20,463 nt of DNA, from positions 1-20,463 of the IMG/VR virus record IMGVR_UViG_3300027659_000273; one strand, written 5' to 3'. The stretch comes from a virus. The notes beneath the pieces were generated by a model that was not told where the DNA came from, did no database searches, and saw only the letters and a program-made list of their open reading frames with translations. Of this stretch, positions 9,033 to 14,354 are shown one piece after another. How positions within the stretch are numbered: the first letter of the stretch is position 1; the number at the start of each line of letters is the position of its first letter. Both the position numbers and the translations under genes were made by a program.

Positions 9033-9190
9033 TTCTTTGCCTTTTTAGCAGGTTTATCAGTCTTAGCAGCAGCCACAAAGTCAGCCTTAGTTGGAGCACC
9101 TTTAGCACCTACCTTACGCATTTTCTCTCCGCTACCTTCGGCAATGCGTTTTTTCTTTGCTGCAATATTTGCATAGAGTCCAGTTTTCAT
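9029..9190 (-). CDS. 53-residue Lys-rich protein
   Basis: An open frame of 53 codons starting MKTGLYANIAAKKKRIAEGS and ending in a Lys/Ala tail. The core, KKKRIAEGSGEKMRKVGAKG, followed by APTKADF, matches a recurring small phage protein of unknown role. Both ends are coupled by ATGA overlaps: its ATG overlaps the stop of the 64-residue gene, and its TGA overlaps the ATG of the 83-residue gene. This tight fit in an operon of similar genes supports it as real despite its size. It may bind nucleic acid. Confidence 0.82.
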   Translation of the reverse strand: MKTGLYANIAAKKKRIAEGSGEKMRKVGAKGAPTKADFVAAAKTDKPAKKAKK

Positions 9191-9381
9191 TTTTTAGCCT
9201 TGTTCTTAGCAGTACGTTGACCACGTTTAGGTAATGACTTGCCAGTCTCTGAAAGCGCAATTGCGACTGCCTGTTTCTGAGACTTAACTACAGGACCACC
9301 CTTGCCACTATGAAGCTCACCCTTACCAAACTCAGTCATTACCTTAGCAACCTTCTTATCTGCTTTCGATTTCTTCATCAT
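9187..9381 (-). CDS. DUF6496-like small basic protein
   Basis: 64 residues with the pattern KVAKVMTEFGKGELHSGKGG, then KQAVAIALSETGKSLP, then a Lys-rich tail. The motif order, VMxEF then GxLHSG then a KQAxAIALSE segment, is that of the DUF6496 family of phage and bacterial small proteins of unknown function. The first of two adjacent ATGs lies about 8 bases after AAGGAAA. It overlaps the end of the Ref-like nuclease gene and passes directly into the 53-residue gene by ATGA. Confidence 0.85.
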   Translation of the reverse strand: MMKKSKADKKVAKVMTEFGKGELHSGKGGPVVKSQKQAVAIALSETGKSLPKRGQRTAKNKAKK

Positions 9382-9658
9382 TTAGCATTTCCTTTACTTG
9401 AATAAGTAAGTCTTGTTCAGTTGTCTCGTACTTGCGCTCAAATGCTTTGCGACCCATTCCGTGATACCCAGTATTACCTCGATGGTGCTCTGGACATAAC
9501 GGCAATACATTATCGTGCGAGTTTCTGACACCCATCCCTAGACCTACACCACGGACGTGATGAATTTCCGAAATCGTACCCGCATACCCTAACCTATAGC
9601 AAATTATACAACCTATGTCTGCTACTTTAGACAAGTATTCTCTATCTTTTTTACGCAT
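9356..9658 (-). CDS. Ref-like HNH nuclease
   Basis: A 100-residue protein with C17-x2-C20, an EIHHVRG motif (His33, His34), then RNSHDNVLPLCPEHHRG (His48, Cys55, His58, His59). This is the HNH core of the recombination-enhancement RecA-dependent nuclease family (P1 Ref type), which nicks DNA beside RecA filaments. Length fits the compact phage members. I chose the ATG at 9658: the longer open frame upstream to 9787 overlaps the zinc-ribbon gene in another frame and gives a basic hydrophobic tail unlike the family. No strong ribosome site is seen; translation is probably coupled to the zinc-ribbon gene, which it overlaps by 8 bases. Confidence 0.85.
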   Translation of the reverse strand: MRKKDREYLSKVADIGCIICYRLGYAGTISEIHHVRGVGLGMGVRNSHDNVLPLCPEHHRGNTGYHGMGRKAFERKYETTEQDLLIQVKEMLNDEEIESR

Positions 9659-9842
9659 TTTGATTCGGTTTATAACTTGTAAAACTCTCACCATTGTTAC
9701 ATTCAGGACAGCAAGTAACCTTTCCATCGCTACACCACGGATTATCATTAACCACCGGAATCTCATCCCAATCATCAATGAACCCACAGTAATCGCATTT
9801 TGCTAAATTGCTATCATCTACAATATTCGTATCGTTAGTCAT
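9651..9842 (-). CDS. Small zinc-ribbon-like protein
   Basis: 63 residues with two Cys clusters, CDYC at 16-19 and CCPEC at 44-48, the usual four-ligand arrangement of a zinc ribbon. The rest is acidic and polar. An AGGAGAT ribosome site is placed correctly before the ATG at 9842, and the stop overlaps the Ref-like nuclease start. It probably binds protein or nucleic acid; nothing shows which. Confidence 0.85.
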   Translation of the reverse strand: MTNDTNIVDDSNLAKCDYCGFIDDWDEIPVVNDNPWCSDGKVTCCPECNNGESFTSYKPNQNA

Positions 9843-9851
9843 ATTTATCTC

Positions 9852-10178
9852 CTAGTGAGTGCTACGTTCTATTGACCGATTAGAAGCCTCTTGTGACCTC
9901 CATACATCGACTCTTGCCTGTGCTGCTACCAACATCCACCGAAGCCTCTCAGCCTCCGCTACAGCCTCTTTAAGCCCTTCTACGCACGTTTTATATTCAA
10001 CCGTAGTATATGCATCAGCTTCCTTCTCAACCACCGTAGTTTTTAAGCTACGTAGAATTCCTTGAGATTTAACTGTCTTGCGGTATTCGGTTAAGTAAAC
10101 TACCTGAGCCTTAGCTAGTGCATAAGCCTCGGAGTTTTTAATCATAAAGTTAATTGCTTCGTTCGGATCGATATTCAT
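9852..10178 (-). CDS. Conserved phage protein with helical core, unknown role
   Basis: 108 residues, mostly helical: MNIDPNEAINFMIKNSEAYA at the start, and later RLRWMLVAAQARVDVWRSQE near 79-98. I recognise this family (the WMLVAAQARVEVWRS pattern) as a frequent neighbour of nuclease and SSB genes in phages. Its start overlaps the end of the VRR-NUC nuclease by 29 bases; GGAAA lies 9 bases before the ATG. A partner role in recombination or replication is inferred from this context only. Confidence 0.82.
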   Translation of the reverse strand: MNIDPNEAINFMIKNSEAYALAKAQVVYLTEYRKTVKSQGILRSLKTTVVEKEADAYTTVEYKTCVEGLKEAVAEAERLRWMLVAAQARVDVWRSQEASNRSIERSTH

Positions 10179-10449
10179 CTGATAGTTTCCAAATTAGAGT
10201 TTTAGCATCATCAATACTTGTTACTACGTTTACTTGACCTTTCCAGAGTCTGTGCCAATTGGCTTGATCTGGAGTAAGTACCTTTTTATCACCATCCTTG
10301 ATTTCAAGCAACAAGTTTTTACCTTTAAAGCCAACAACAATATCAGGACAACCTTTGCCTACTGCGTGTAAATGCTCCACAGTACAACCCATATCTCGTA
10401 AAGCCTTCACAATTTGCACTTGACAGTTATCTACCCTTTTGAAAACCAT
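10150..10449 (-). CDS. VRR-NUC domain nuclease
   Basis: 99 residues making up little more than the nuclease core. The PD-(D/E)xK signature is visible: GCPDIVVG with Asp36, then LLLEIKDG with Glu49 and Lys51. A conserved-looking PDQANWHRLW helix follows. Stand-alone VRR-NUC proteins of phages act as structure-specific nucleases, probably Holliday-junction resolvase-like, in recombination or in clearing branched DNA before packaging. It overlaps genes on both sides. Confidence 0.9.
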   Translation of the reverse strand: MVFKRVDNCQVQIVKALRDMGCTVEHLHAVGKGCPDIVVGFKGKNLLLEIKDGDKKVLTPDQANWHRLWKGQVNVVTSIDDAKTLIWKLSDEYRSERSN

Positions 10450-10643
10450 ACGCCTTCATCTCCTCTTGATCCTAGTGTCCATTGCTCCCTACAATCTTTT
10501 TCCAATAGTTGAGCAGTTCTATCGCCGCGTTTTTTGCGGACAATAGACAGGTATTCGATGGCTTTGTTTCTATCTTGAGTACGCCACTTTAATACCTGCC
10601 TTACTTCGCATTGGTGTCTGTGTAGTTCGCTATTATCAGGCAC
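10431..10643 (-). CDS. Small conserved protein, DUF7696-like
   Basis: 70 residues if begun at the GTG at 10643, which lies 6 bases after AAAGGTG and gives the start MPDNSELHRHQCEVRQVLKW. A longer reading to an ATG at 10670 adds nine residues (MTLIIKVLF) without a better ribosome site and deepens the overlap with the helicase. The HQCEVR and VRKKRGDRTAQLLEKDCREQ segments recall short phage proteins of family DUF7696; no function is known. It overlaps the helicase stop by 8 bases and the nuclease start by 19. Confidence 0.72.
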   Translation of the reverse strand: MPDNSELHRHQCEVRQVLKWRTQDRNKAIEYLSIVRKKRGDRTAQLLEKDCREQWTLGSRGDEGVWFSKG

Positions 10644-11637
10644 GAAAAGCACCTTTATTATCAAAGTCAATCGGCTGACCGTTCAAAGTTTCGATAAACT
10701 GTTGCGAATTATGCTCAAAGTACATCCCATAAAACTCCTCAGCTTCACCATTCCTTTGCTTTTGGCACATTAAGAACATATCAGGCTGCTTCTCGTCATA
10801 GTCCTCATTATTCCTACGAGCGTTTTCTTTCTTCTTATTTCTCCAGACCATGAACACGTTATCCACCTGATCCGCAATTGATCCTGAACCCTTTAAATCA
10901 GTCTTGCCAGGCTGAATCTCCTCTGACACTAGCTTGCGTATGTGGTGAACTAAATGAATGTGTACGTGATGATCTCGTGCCAATGCACATAACTCGTCTA
11001 CGAATGACTTCTGCTCGTTTAATGAGTCCTCAGCCACTACACACTTCATTAATGAGTCAATAAAGATATGCTGAATGCCCAATTCAACAGCACAATACCT
11101 AGCCATTGCTATCGTTTTCTGTGGAGTCGTGCTGCCCTGCTGGTCATAAAGATACAGATTCTCGTCAATGAAATTAGTAAACCGTCCTAAAACACCACGA
11201 ATGTAGCCTTCTTTGTCGTGAGTTAACGGTATATTGATATTTTCACCTGCAAACTGTCTCAACATTCTAACAATGGTAGTTACAGGTTTCATCTCATAAG
11301 AAGCAATACAGACCTTCTTATCCTGCTTAATCAAACCTAACGCTATCTGACCTGTTACCAATGACTTGCCGCCACCGTTCCCACCCGCATATACCGTAAC
11401 CTCACCTAGCCTAAATTTAACGTCTGCGTGAGTTTTAGACCACGGCATTACAGCATCGTCAGTCTTTTGAGGATCAACGTAGTTTTGGTAAATCTCGTCT
11501 AGCCAGTTAGTTGCTGATTTAACATTAGCCGATAAATCTGTATTTTTATAATACTTATCAAAATCAATATTCTCTGACTTGATTATTTGACGATCTTCAA
11601 AAAGTCGTTCCGCTATTGCAAAAATATTATCCGACAT
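10636..11637 (-). CDS. DnaB/T7 gp4-like replicative helicase (RecA core)
   Basis: 333 residues of the hexameric 5'-3' replicative helicase type. Visible motifs are Walker A GGNGGGKS (85-92), Walker B HIFID (190-194), an H3-type HLVHHIRK (228-235), and the DLKGSGSIADQVDNVFMVWR stretch (247-266) that carries the arginine finger in this family. There is no N-terminal primase or DnaB N-terminal domain; the first 70 residues are a short linker. The CHC2 protein encoded just before it may supply the zinc module of a split gp4-like pair. GGAGGCAG lies 9 bases before the ATG. Confidence 0.93.
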   Translation of the reverse strand: MSDNIFAIAERLFEDRQIIKSENIDFDKYYKNTDLSANVKSATNWLDEIYQNYVDPQKTDDAVMPWSKTHADVKFRLGEVTVYAGGNGGGKSLVTGQIALGLIKQDKKVCIASYEMKPVTTIVRMLRQFAGENINIPLTHDKEGYIRGVLGRFTNFIDENLYLYDQQGSTTPQKTIAMARYCAVELGIQHIFIDSLMKCVVAEDSLNEQKSFVDELCALARDHHVHIHLVHHIRKLVSEEIQPGKTDLKGSGSIADQVDNVFMVWRNKKKENARRNNEDYDEKQPDMFLMCQKQRNGEAEEFYGMYFEHNSQQFIETLNGQPIDFDNKGAFRA

Positions 11638-12031
11638 ATTTAACTGCCTCCATTATTCTAGATTGTGCAACTTTCATCCTAGTTCTATCTTCTTCCGATA
11701 GTGGTAGTCCTTGACTCATCGTATAAGCAGCTACGCTTACTACCCATGCCTCGAATTCGATAACCCTGAGCAAGTCTGTAGCATAATACTTTCTCTTGAC
11801 TGAAGGCAAGTCTTTATTTACGTTGGGGAACAGATCATTCATATCCATGCCAATAGCACCCAAAATATCTTGGACGCTGCAATCAGCAAAGCATTTCATT
11901 AGGATACGACCATCGTCTAATTCTCTGATCGCTAGGCTAGGACTCTTATCCGTATGAGCAGGACAGCAAGCTGTATACGCTCCGTTACGACCTTTAACCT
12001 TCTCTAGTCGGCTGAGTATGTTCTCTATCAT
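11627..12031 (-). CDS. CHC2 zinc-binding primase-like protein lacking a TOPRIM domain
   Basis: 134 residues. Residues 20-60 form a CHC2-type zinc module: CPAH (Cys23, His26), PSLAI, then CFADC (Cys47, Cys51), followed by SVQDIL. The rest is helical and contains no TOPRIM or RNA polymerase core, so by itself it should not make primers. It may recognise priming sites or couple host DnaG to the phage helicase. The ATG at 12031 overlaps the initiator stop as ATGA; a GTG two codons earlier is possible. Confidence 0.88.
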   Translation of the reverse strand: MIENILSRLEKVKGRNGAYTACCPAHTDKSPSLAIRELDDGRILMKCFADCSVQDILGAIGMDMNDLFPNVNKDLPSVKRKYYATDLLRVIEFEAWVVSVAAYTMSQGLPLSEEDRTRMKVAQSRIMEAVKYVG

Positions 12032-12702
12032 TTCCACCCCATCAATGGCTTTTGAGTGGTTCCAGCTATTTCATCTTCCCATCGTTTATTGTTTAACCAA
12101 GTAGCTGCATGAGGAATAAACTGCTGTTCTCTATCAGATAACTTTTGATCTCTAACGGATTTAGTAATTTTTGCAATAAGTTCATCATTAGGCTTAATCT
12201 TTATCCAAGCCTTCTTTGCATTTTCTTTAGATACCTTCTTTGGATAGATTTTCCAAAACGACTCAAATTGATCTATATATTTATTTATATGGGTTATGGG
12301 TATTGGGTTATGGGTAGCATCGATTTTCATTGCGTTCGCATCGTTATTTAATGCGTTCGCATTGCGTTCGCTTTGCGTTTGCATATCATTCGCATTTTTT
12401 GACCATCTTGCTTGAGCAGATAATTTAGCCTTAACTGACTTATCGTAGATGCCATTAAGGACTTGGTCACAACGCTTATGACGATAAACATCTTGCTCTT
12501 TTACAAAGAAAGTATCCAAGATAATTTGAACTGAATCAGGATTAGAACCTATCTTAAATGCAAGTCTTTTAGAGTCATTAGGTAATGGTAATTCGGTATC
12601 GTAGTACATCCAGATTAGGCGTAAATAAGCCATAGTGTCTGAATCAGACAATGATGCTGTATCGCGCTGGAAGTCACCGATATGGTGTGGATAGAAATGC
12701 AT
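12028..12702 (-). CDS. Replication initiator-like protein, DUF1376 N-terminal domain
   Basis: 224 residues from the ATG at 12702, which has GAGAGGG 6 bases upstream; a longer frame to 12729 adds nine poorly matched residues. Residues 1-95 fit DUF1376 (MHFYPHHIGDF, then a LPLPNDSKRLA segment), a domain of phage replication proteins. Residues 96-140 are an Asn/Ala-rich linker. Residues 145-224 (FWKIYPKK, FIPHAATWLNNKRWED) match the C-terminal part of phage O-type initiators that meet the helicase. The candidate origin repeats lie inside the linker codons, as in lambda O. It heads the primase-helicase operon. Confidence 0.9.
   Translation of the reverse strand: MHFYPHHIGDFQRDTASLSDSDTMAYLRLIWMYYDTELPLPNDSKRLAFKIGSNPDSVQIILDTFFVKEQDVYRHKRCDQVLNGIYDKSVKAKLSAQARWSKNANDMQTQSERNANALNNDANAMKIDATHNPIPITHINKYIDQFESFWKIYPKKVSKENAKKAWIKIKPNDELIAKITKSVRDQKLSDREQQFIPHAATWLNNKRWEDEIAGTTQKPLMGWK
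12291..12316. repeat. Perfect 12-bp direct repeat GGGTTATGGGTA
   Basis: GGGTTATGGGTA occurs at 12291-12302 and again at 12305-12316, separated by TT, giving a 14-base period that again breaks the codon frame. It lies between the dyad iterons and an AT-only stretch. Within it TATGGG recurs about every 7 bases. Confidence 0.8.
12331..12395. repeat. Tandem 11-bp dyad iterons inside the initiator gene
   Basis: Copies of TGCGTTCGCAT start at 12331 (perfect), 12352 (perfect), 12363 (TGCGTTCGCTT), 12374 (TGCGTTTGCAT) and a weaker one at 12385 (ATCATTCGCAT). From 12352 on they are head to tail at 11 bases. Each core, TGCG-N2-CGCA, is a palindrome. Because 11 is not a multiple of three, the reading frame shifts from copy to copy, so protein repetition does not explain the conservation. 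Confidence 0.85.
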
Positions 12703-12712
12703 ATATGCCCTC

Positions 12713-12790
12713 TCAATGGCAATTCTCACAAAGTAGGTGGTATGGCAGGACGGTGAGAAATCGTCTTTTCGGGTTGCATTCCCTAGCCAT
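12713..12790 (-). CDS. Possible 25-residue Cys peptide gene
   Basis: A short frame, MARECNPKRRFLTVLPYHLL followed by CENCH, with AGAGGA about 9 bases before the ATG. It ends 10 bases before the initiator start. A Cys and a CxxC at the end could bind zinc with a partner. Support is only the ribosome site, the fit between neighbours and the Cys pattern; it may be chance. A longer frame to 12913 would need a TTG start and would cross the upstream CxxC gene in another frame. Confidence 0.35.
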   Translation of the reverse strand: MARECNPKRRFLTVLPYHLLCENCH

Positions 12791-12809
12791 TCCGGTAAAT
12801 CCTCTAGGA

Positions 12810-12923
12810 CTATAACGAAACTTTTCTCCTAGCGCAAGTCCTGCAAATATCAGAGTTTCTAAATTGAATTGCTGAACGTGAATGTTTACAAATAGGACAC
12901 TTCTGCATTGCAAAGTTATACAT
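12810..12923 (-). CDS. 37-residue CxxC/CxxC zinc-ribbon-like protein
   Basis: The frame reads MYNFAMQKCPICKHSRSAIQ and continues with FRNSDICRTCARRKVSL. CPIC at 9-12 and CRTC at 27-30 are a classic four-Cys zinc ribbon with 14 residues between, and the protein is basic. The ATG is 10 bases after the stop of the winged-helix-like gene. No good ribosome site is visible; a second in-frame ATG five codons on is possible. It may bind nucleic acid or RNA polymerase; that is inferred. Confidence 0.6.
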   Translation of the reverse strand: MYNFAMQKCPICKHSRSAIQFRNSDICRTCARRKVSL

Positions 12924-12933
12924 CGTTTTTACT

Positions 12934-13296
12934 TTAATAACGGACGTTTGACTTGCAAGTTTTGAAACTTCGTCTTTCAATTGGCTGACCTCTCGGACTA
13001 ATAGTAGGTGGAAATGTTTTAAGTGGCGTAAATGGTACAGGTTCTCTAGGTGGAACTAGGTTCTTATCTACCTCAAATACAGCAGGTACGCTTTTGTAAA
13101 TTGGAAAGAATACATCGTTAATTTGGTTAATACAATACAATTTAGCTAACTTTTTAAGGTCGCGTATAAGAAACATAGTATCAGCAGCACCTAACATTCC
13201 ATGCTTTTCTACTAACTTTTCGATAGTAATCCCGCCAGATTTGTTAACAATTTCAATAAGTTCAGCCCTACGGCTACCTACTCGTGGTACGTACAT
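12934..13296 (-). CDS. Probable winged-helix DNA-binding protein, first leftward gene
   Basis: 120 residues. The N-terminal half (RRAELIEIVNKSGGITIEKL, then VEKHGMLGAADTMFLIRDLKKLAKL, shortened here) reads as a winged-helix or MarR-like helix-turn-helix with a recognition helix near 35-50. The C-terminal 45 residues are Pro-rich and disordered, ending in a basic Cys-containing tail. As the first gene on the leftward side of the divergent promoter region it could be an early regulator. There is no Shine-Dalgarno sequence before the ATG; the upstream bases are nearly all A and T, so the message may be leaderless or poorly translated. Confidence 0.72.
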   Translation of the reverse strand: MYVPRVGSRRAELIEIVNKSGGITIEKLVEKHGMLGAADTMFLIRDLKKLAKLYCINQINDVFFPIYKSVPAVFEVDKNLVPPREPVPFTPLKTFPPTISPRGQPIERRSFKTCKSNVRY

Positions 13297-13316
13297 AAAA
13301 TAATTTTAAAAAGTTG

Positions 13317-13346
13317 TTGACATACAAGATTGTGCTGCGTTATAGT
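13317..13346 (+). promoter_or_regulatory. Rightward early sigma70-type promoter
   Basis: A perfect -35 box TTGACA (13317-13322), an 18-base spacer, and TATAGT (13341-13346) as -10 box. Transcription would begin near 13353, about 35 bases before the first rightward start codon. A perfect -35 suggests strong recognition by the host polymerase at the start of infection. Confidence 0.85.
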
Positions 13347-13365
13347 TTCTTCGCTGCAACACAAT
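13329..13365. promoter_or_regulatory. Dyad operator candidate across the early -10 box
   Basis: ATTGTGCTGC (13329-13338) and GCAACACAAT (13356-13365) are inverted repeats matching at 9 of 10 positions, centred at 13347 beside the -10 box TATAGT. A third half-site, AGCACAAT at 13382-13389, overlaps the first rightward start codon and matches the first eight bases of the left arm in inverted form. A bound repressor would block polymerase. Candidate binders are the winged-helix-like protein and the Cro-size HTH protein of this window. Confidence 0.6.
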
Positions 13366-13387
13366 ATTAATTCACTAGGAGAGCACA

Positions 13388-13561
13388 ATGATTACAGCAC
13401 ACATATTCAAAGCAAAAGGCGGCATCTGGACATTAATCCTTAGCAAATCACCATATGGAGAAATTAACGGCGATAACGTAATTAGCCAAACTCCTTATGC
13501 AAATAAAGTTGAAGCAAAAAAAGCAGCAAAAGCAGTTGGCGCAAAACCTTGGAACTATTAA
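13388..13561 (+). CDS. 57-residue protein, first rightward early gene
   Basis: The frame starts MITAHIFKAKGGIWTLILSK and ends in KKAAKAVGAKPWNY. AGGAGAG is 5-6 bases before the ATG. The strand-rich start with a Trp and a Lys-rich helix at the end recalls a single DUF1508-like unit (a small beta-beta-alpha protein), but the match is only by pattern. As the first gene after a strong promoter it should be made early; such proteins often act against host functions. Function unknown. Confidence 0.8.
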   Translation: MITAHIFKAKGGIWTLILSKSPYGEINGDNVISQTPYANKVEAKKAAKAVGAKPWNY

Positions 13562-13578
13562 TCAACTAGGAGAATACT

Positions 13579-13884
13579 ATGAAACGCCATGAATACGAAC
13601 AAGAAGCACTGCAAAATATATTAAATAAAACTCCAGACGATTTTACGCAAGACTTTACCGATGGTGAGTTGCGCGAATCACTAAACGACATATTAACTTT
13701 ATGGGCTACACATCGTCACGAGCCAGTAGTCTTAACTGCAAGTCTAAGTAATCATATTGCTCGCATGATTTCATATCAAGCTAAGTATTCAAAACGAGTT
13801 GATGACACTCTAACTGCTAACGATCTGTGGAACTATGAACAGGATATGAAAACAGAACAGTGGGAGCGTCGCAATGAAAACTAA
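13579..13884 (+). CDS. Early protein of unknown function, 101 residues
   Basis: Acidic, helical protein starting MKRHEYEQEALQNILNKTPD, with no Cys pairs, membrane segment or known motif. ACTAGGAGAATACT gives a good ribosome site. It overlaps the next gene by 11 bases, so the rightward operon is continuous. I do not recognise it. Confidence 0.8.
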   Translation: MKRHEYEQEALQNILNKTPDDFTQDFTDGELRESLNDILTLWATHRHEPVVLTASLSNHIARMISYQAKYSKRVDDTLTANDLWNYEQDMKTEQWERRNEN

Positions 13885-14083
13885 TATGCACAATTGGGAA
13901 GTAGCTGAAATCGTCTATGCCTTGCGATTGCTGACTGACAACTTATATGTAAAAGAACTAGAAAATAAACTTAGCGATAGAGAGAAAGAAATATTTAATA
14001 TAGCTTGTGAAGCCTTGTTAGTAGCACCACGCGAAATTCACGAACTTGTTAATATTTTAGAATCAAATGATAACTATGAATAA
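13874..14083 (+). CDS. Early protein of unknown function, 69 residues
   Basis: Helical and acidic; central LSDREKEIFNIACEALLVAP has the look of a short helical bundle. GGGAGCG lies about 5 bases before the ATG, within the last codons of the upstream gene. The end overlaps the start of a tiny membrane-peptide gene. I do not recognise it. Confidence 0.75.
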   Translation: MKTNMHNWEVAEIVYALRLLTDNLYVKELENKLSDREKEIFNIACEALLVAPREIHELVNILESNDNYE

Positions 14084-14174
14084 ATTGCTTAACACTAATG
14101 ATTATTTTGCTAAACATCCTATACTTTGTGGTGTAATAATGGTTCTTCTATACATTATTGCAGGATCAATATGA
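14076..14174 (+). CDS. 32-residue single-pass membrane peptide
   Basis: A short frame starting MNKLLNTNDYFAKHPILCGV and followed by IMVLLYIIAGSI, so residues 16-32 form one hydrophobic helix. The ATG overlaps the previous gene's end and the TGA overlaps the ATG of the next gene as ATGA, which supports translation as part of the operon. No strong ribosome site. It could be an early inner-membrane peptide; role unknown. Confidence 0.55.
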   Translation: MNKLLNTNDYFAKHPILCGVIMVLLYIIAGSI

Positions 14175-14341
14175 CAGATGAAAAGAACATTTTATACAAG
14201 AAAGACTATGTTACAGCCGCTAAGACGGATATTCGCAAATTATTTGCCAAAGTTAGAAAGGAGCAAAAACAGACTGAGAAAATATCTACTATTGAGAAAA
14301 CACAATCTACCAATGTGGTTCAGTATAAAAAATTCAGATAA
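14171..14341 (+). CDS. Small basic protein, 56 residues
   Basis: Starts MTDEKNILYKKDYVTAAKTD and is Lys-rich throughout (KLFAKVRKEQKQTEKI). I chose the ATG at 14171, which overlaps the previous stop and has AGGA about 6 bases before it; the frame extends upstream to 14126 but that part overlaps the membrane-peptide gene. It precedes the ERF gene by 13 bases. Unknown function; the charge fits nucleic acid or partner binding. Confidence 0.68.
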   Translation: MTDEKNILYKKDYVTAAKTDIRKLFAKVRKEQKQTEKISTIEKTQSTNVVQYKKFR

Positions 14342-14354
14342 ATAGGAATCTACT

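Larger units (their letters stand above)
12271..12395. other. Candidate phage replication origin
   Basis: Three parts stand in a row: iteron-like dyads (12331-12395), a 12-bp direct repeat (12291-12316) and an AT-rich stretch (12271-12290, only one C in 20 bases) that could unwind. The order and the place, inside the linker codons of the initiator gene, copy the layout of the lambda origin in gene O. This is inference from layout; no binding data. Confidence 0.6.

Noticed and set aside
9659-9787. N-terminal extension of the Ref-like nuclease to 143 residues
   Set aside because: The extra 43 residues overlap the zinc-ribbon gene in another frame, look unlike the family and add no better ribosome site.
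12713-12913. A 66-residue reading starting at a TTG
   Set aside because: The first part crosses the CxxC/CxxC gene in a different frame; only its last 25 codons, from an ATG with AGAGGA, are kept as a weak candidate.
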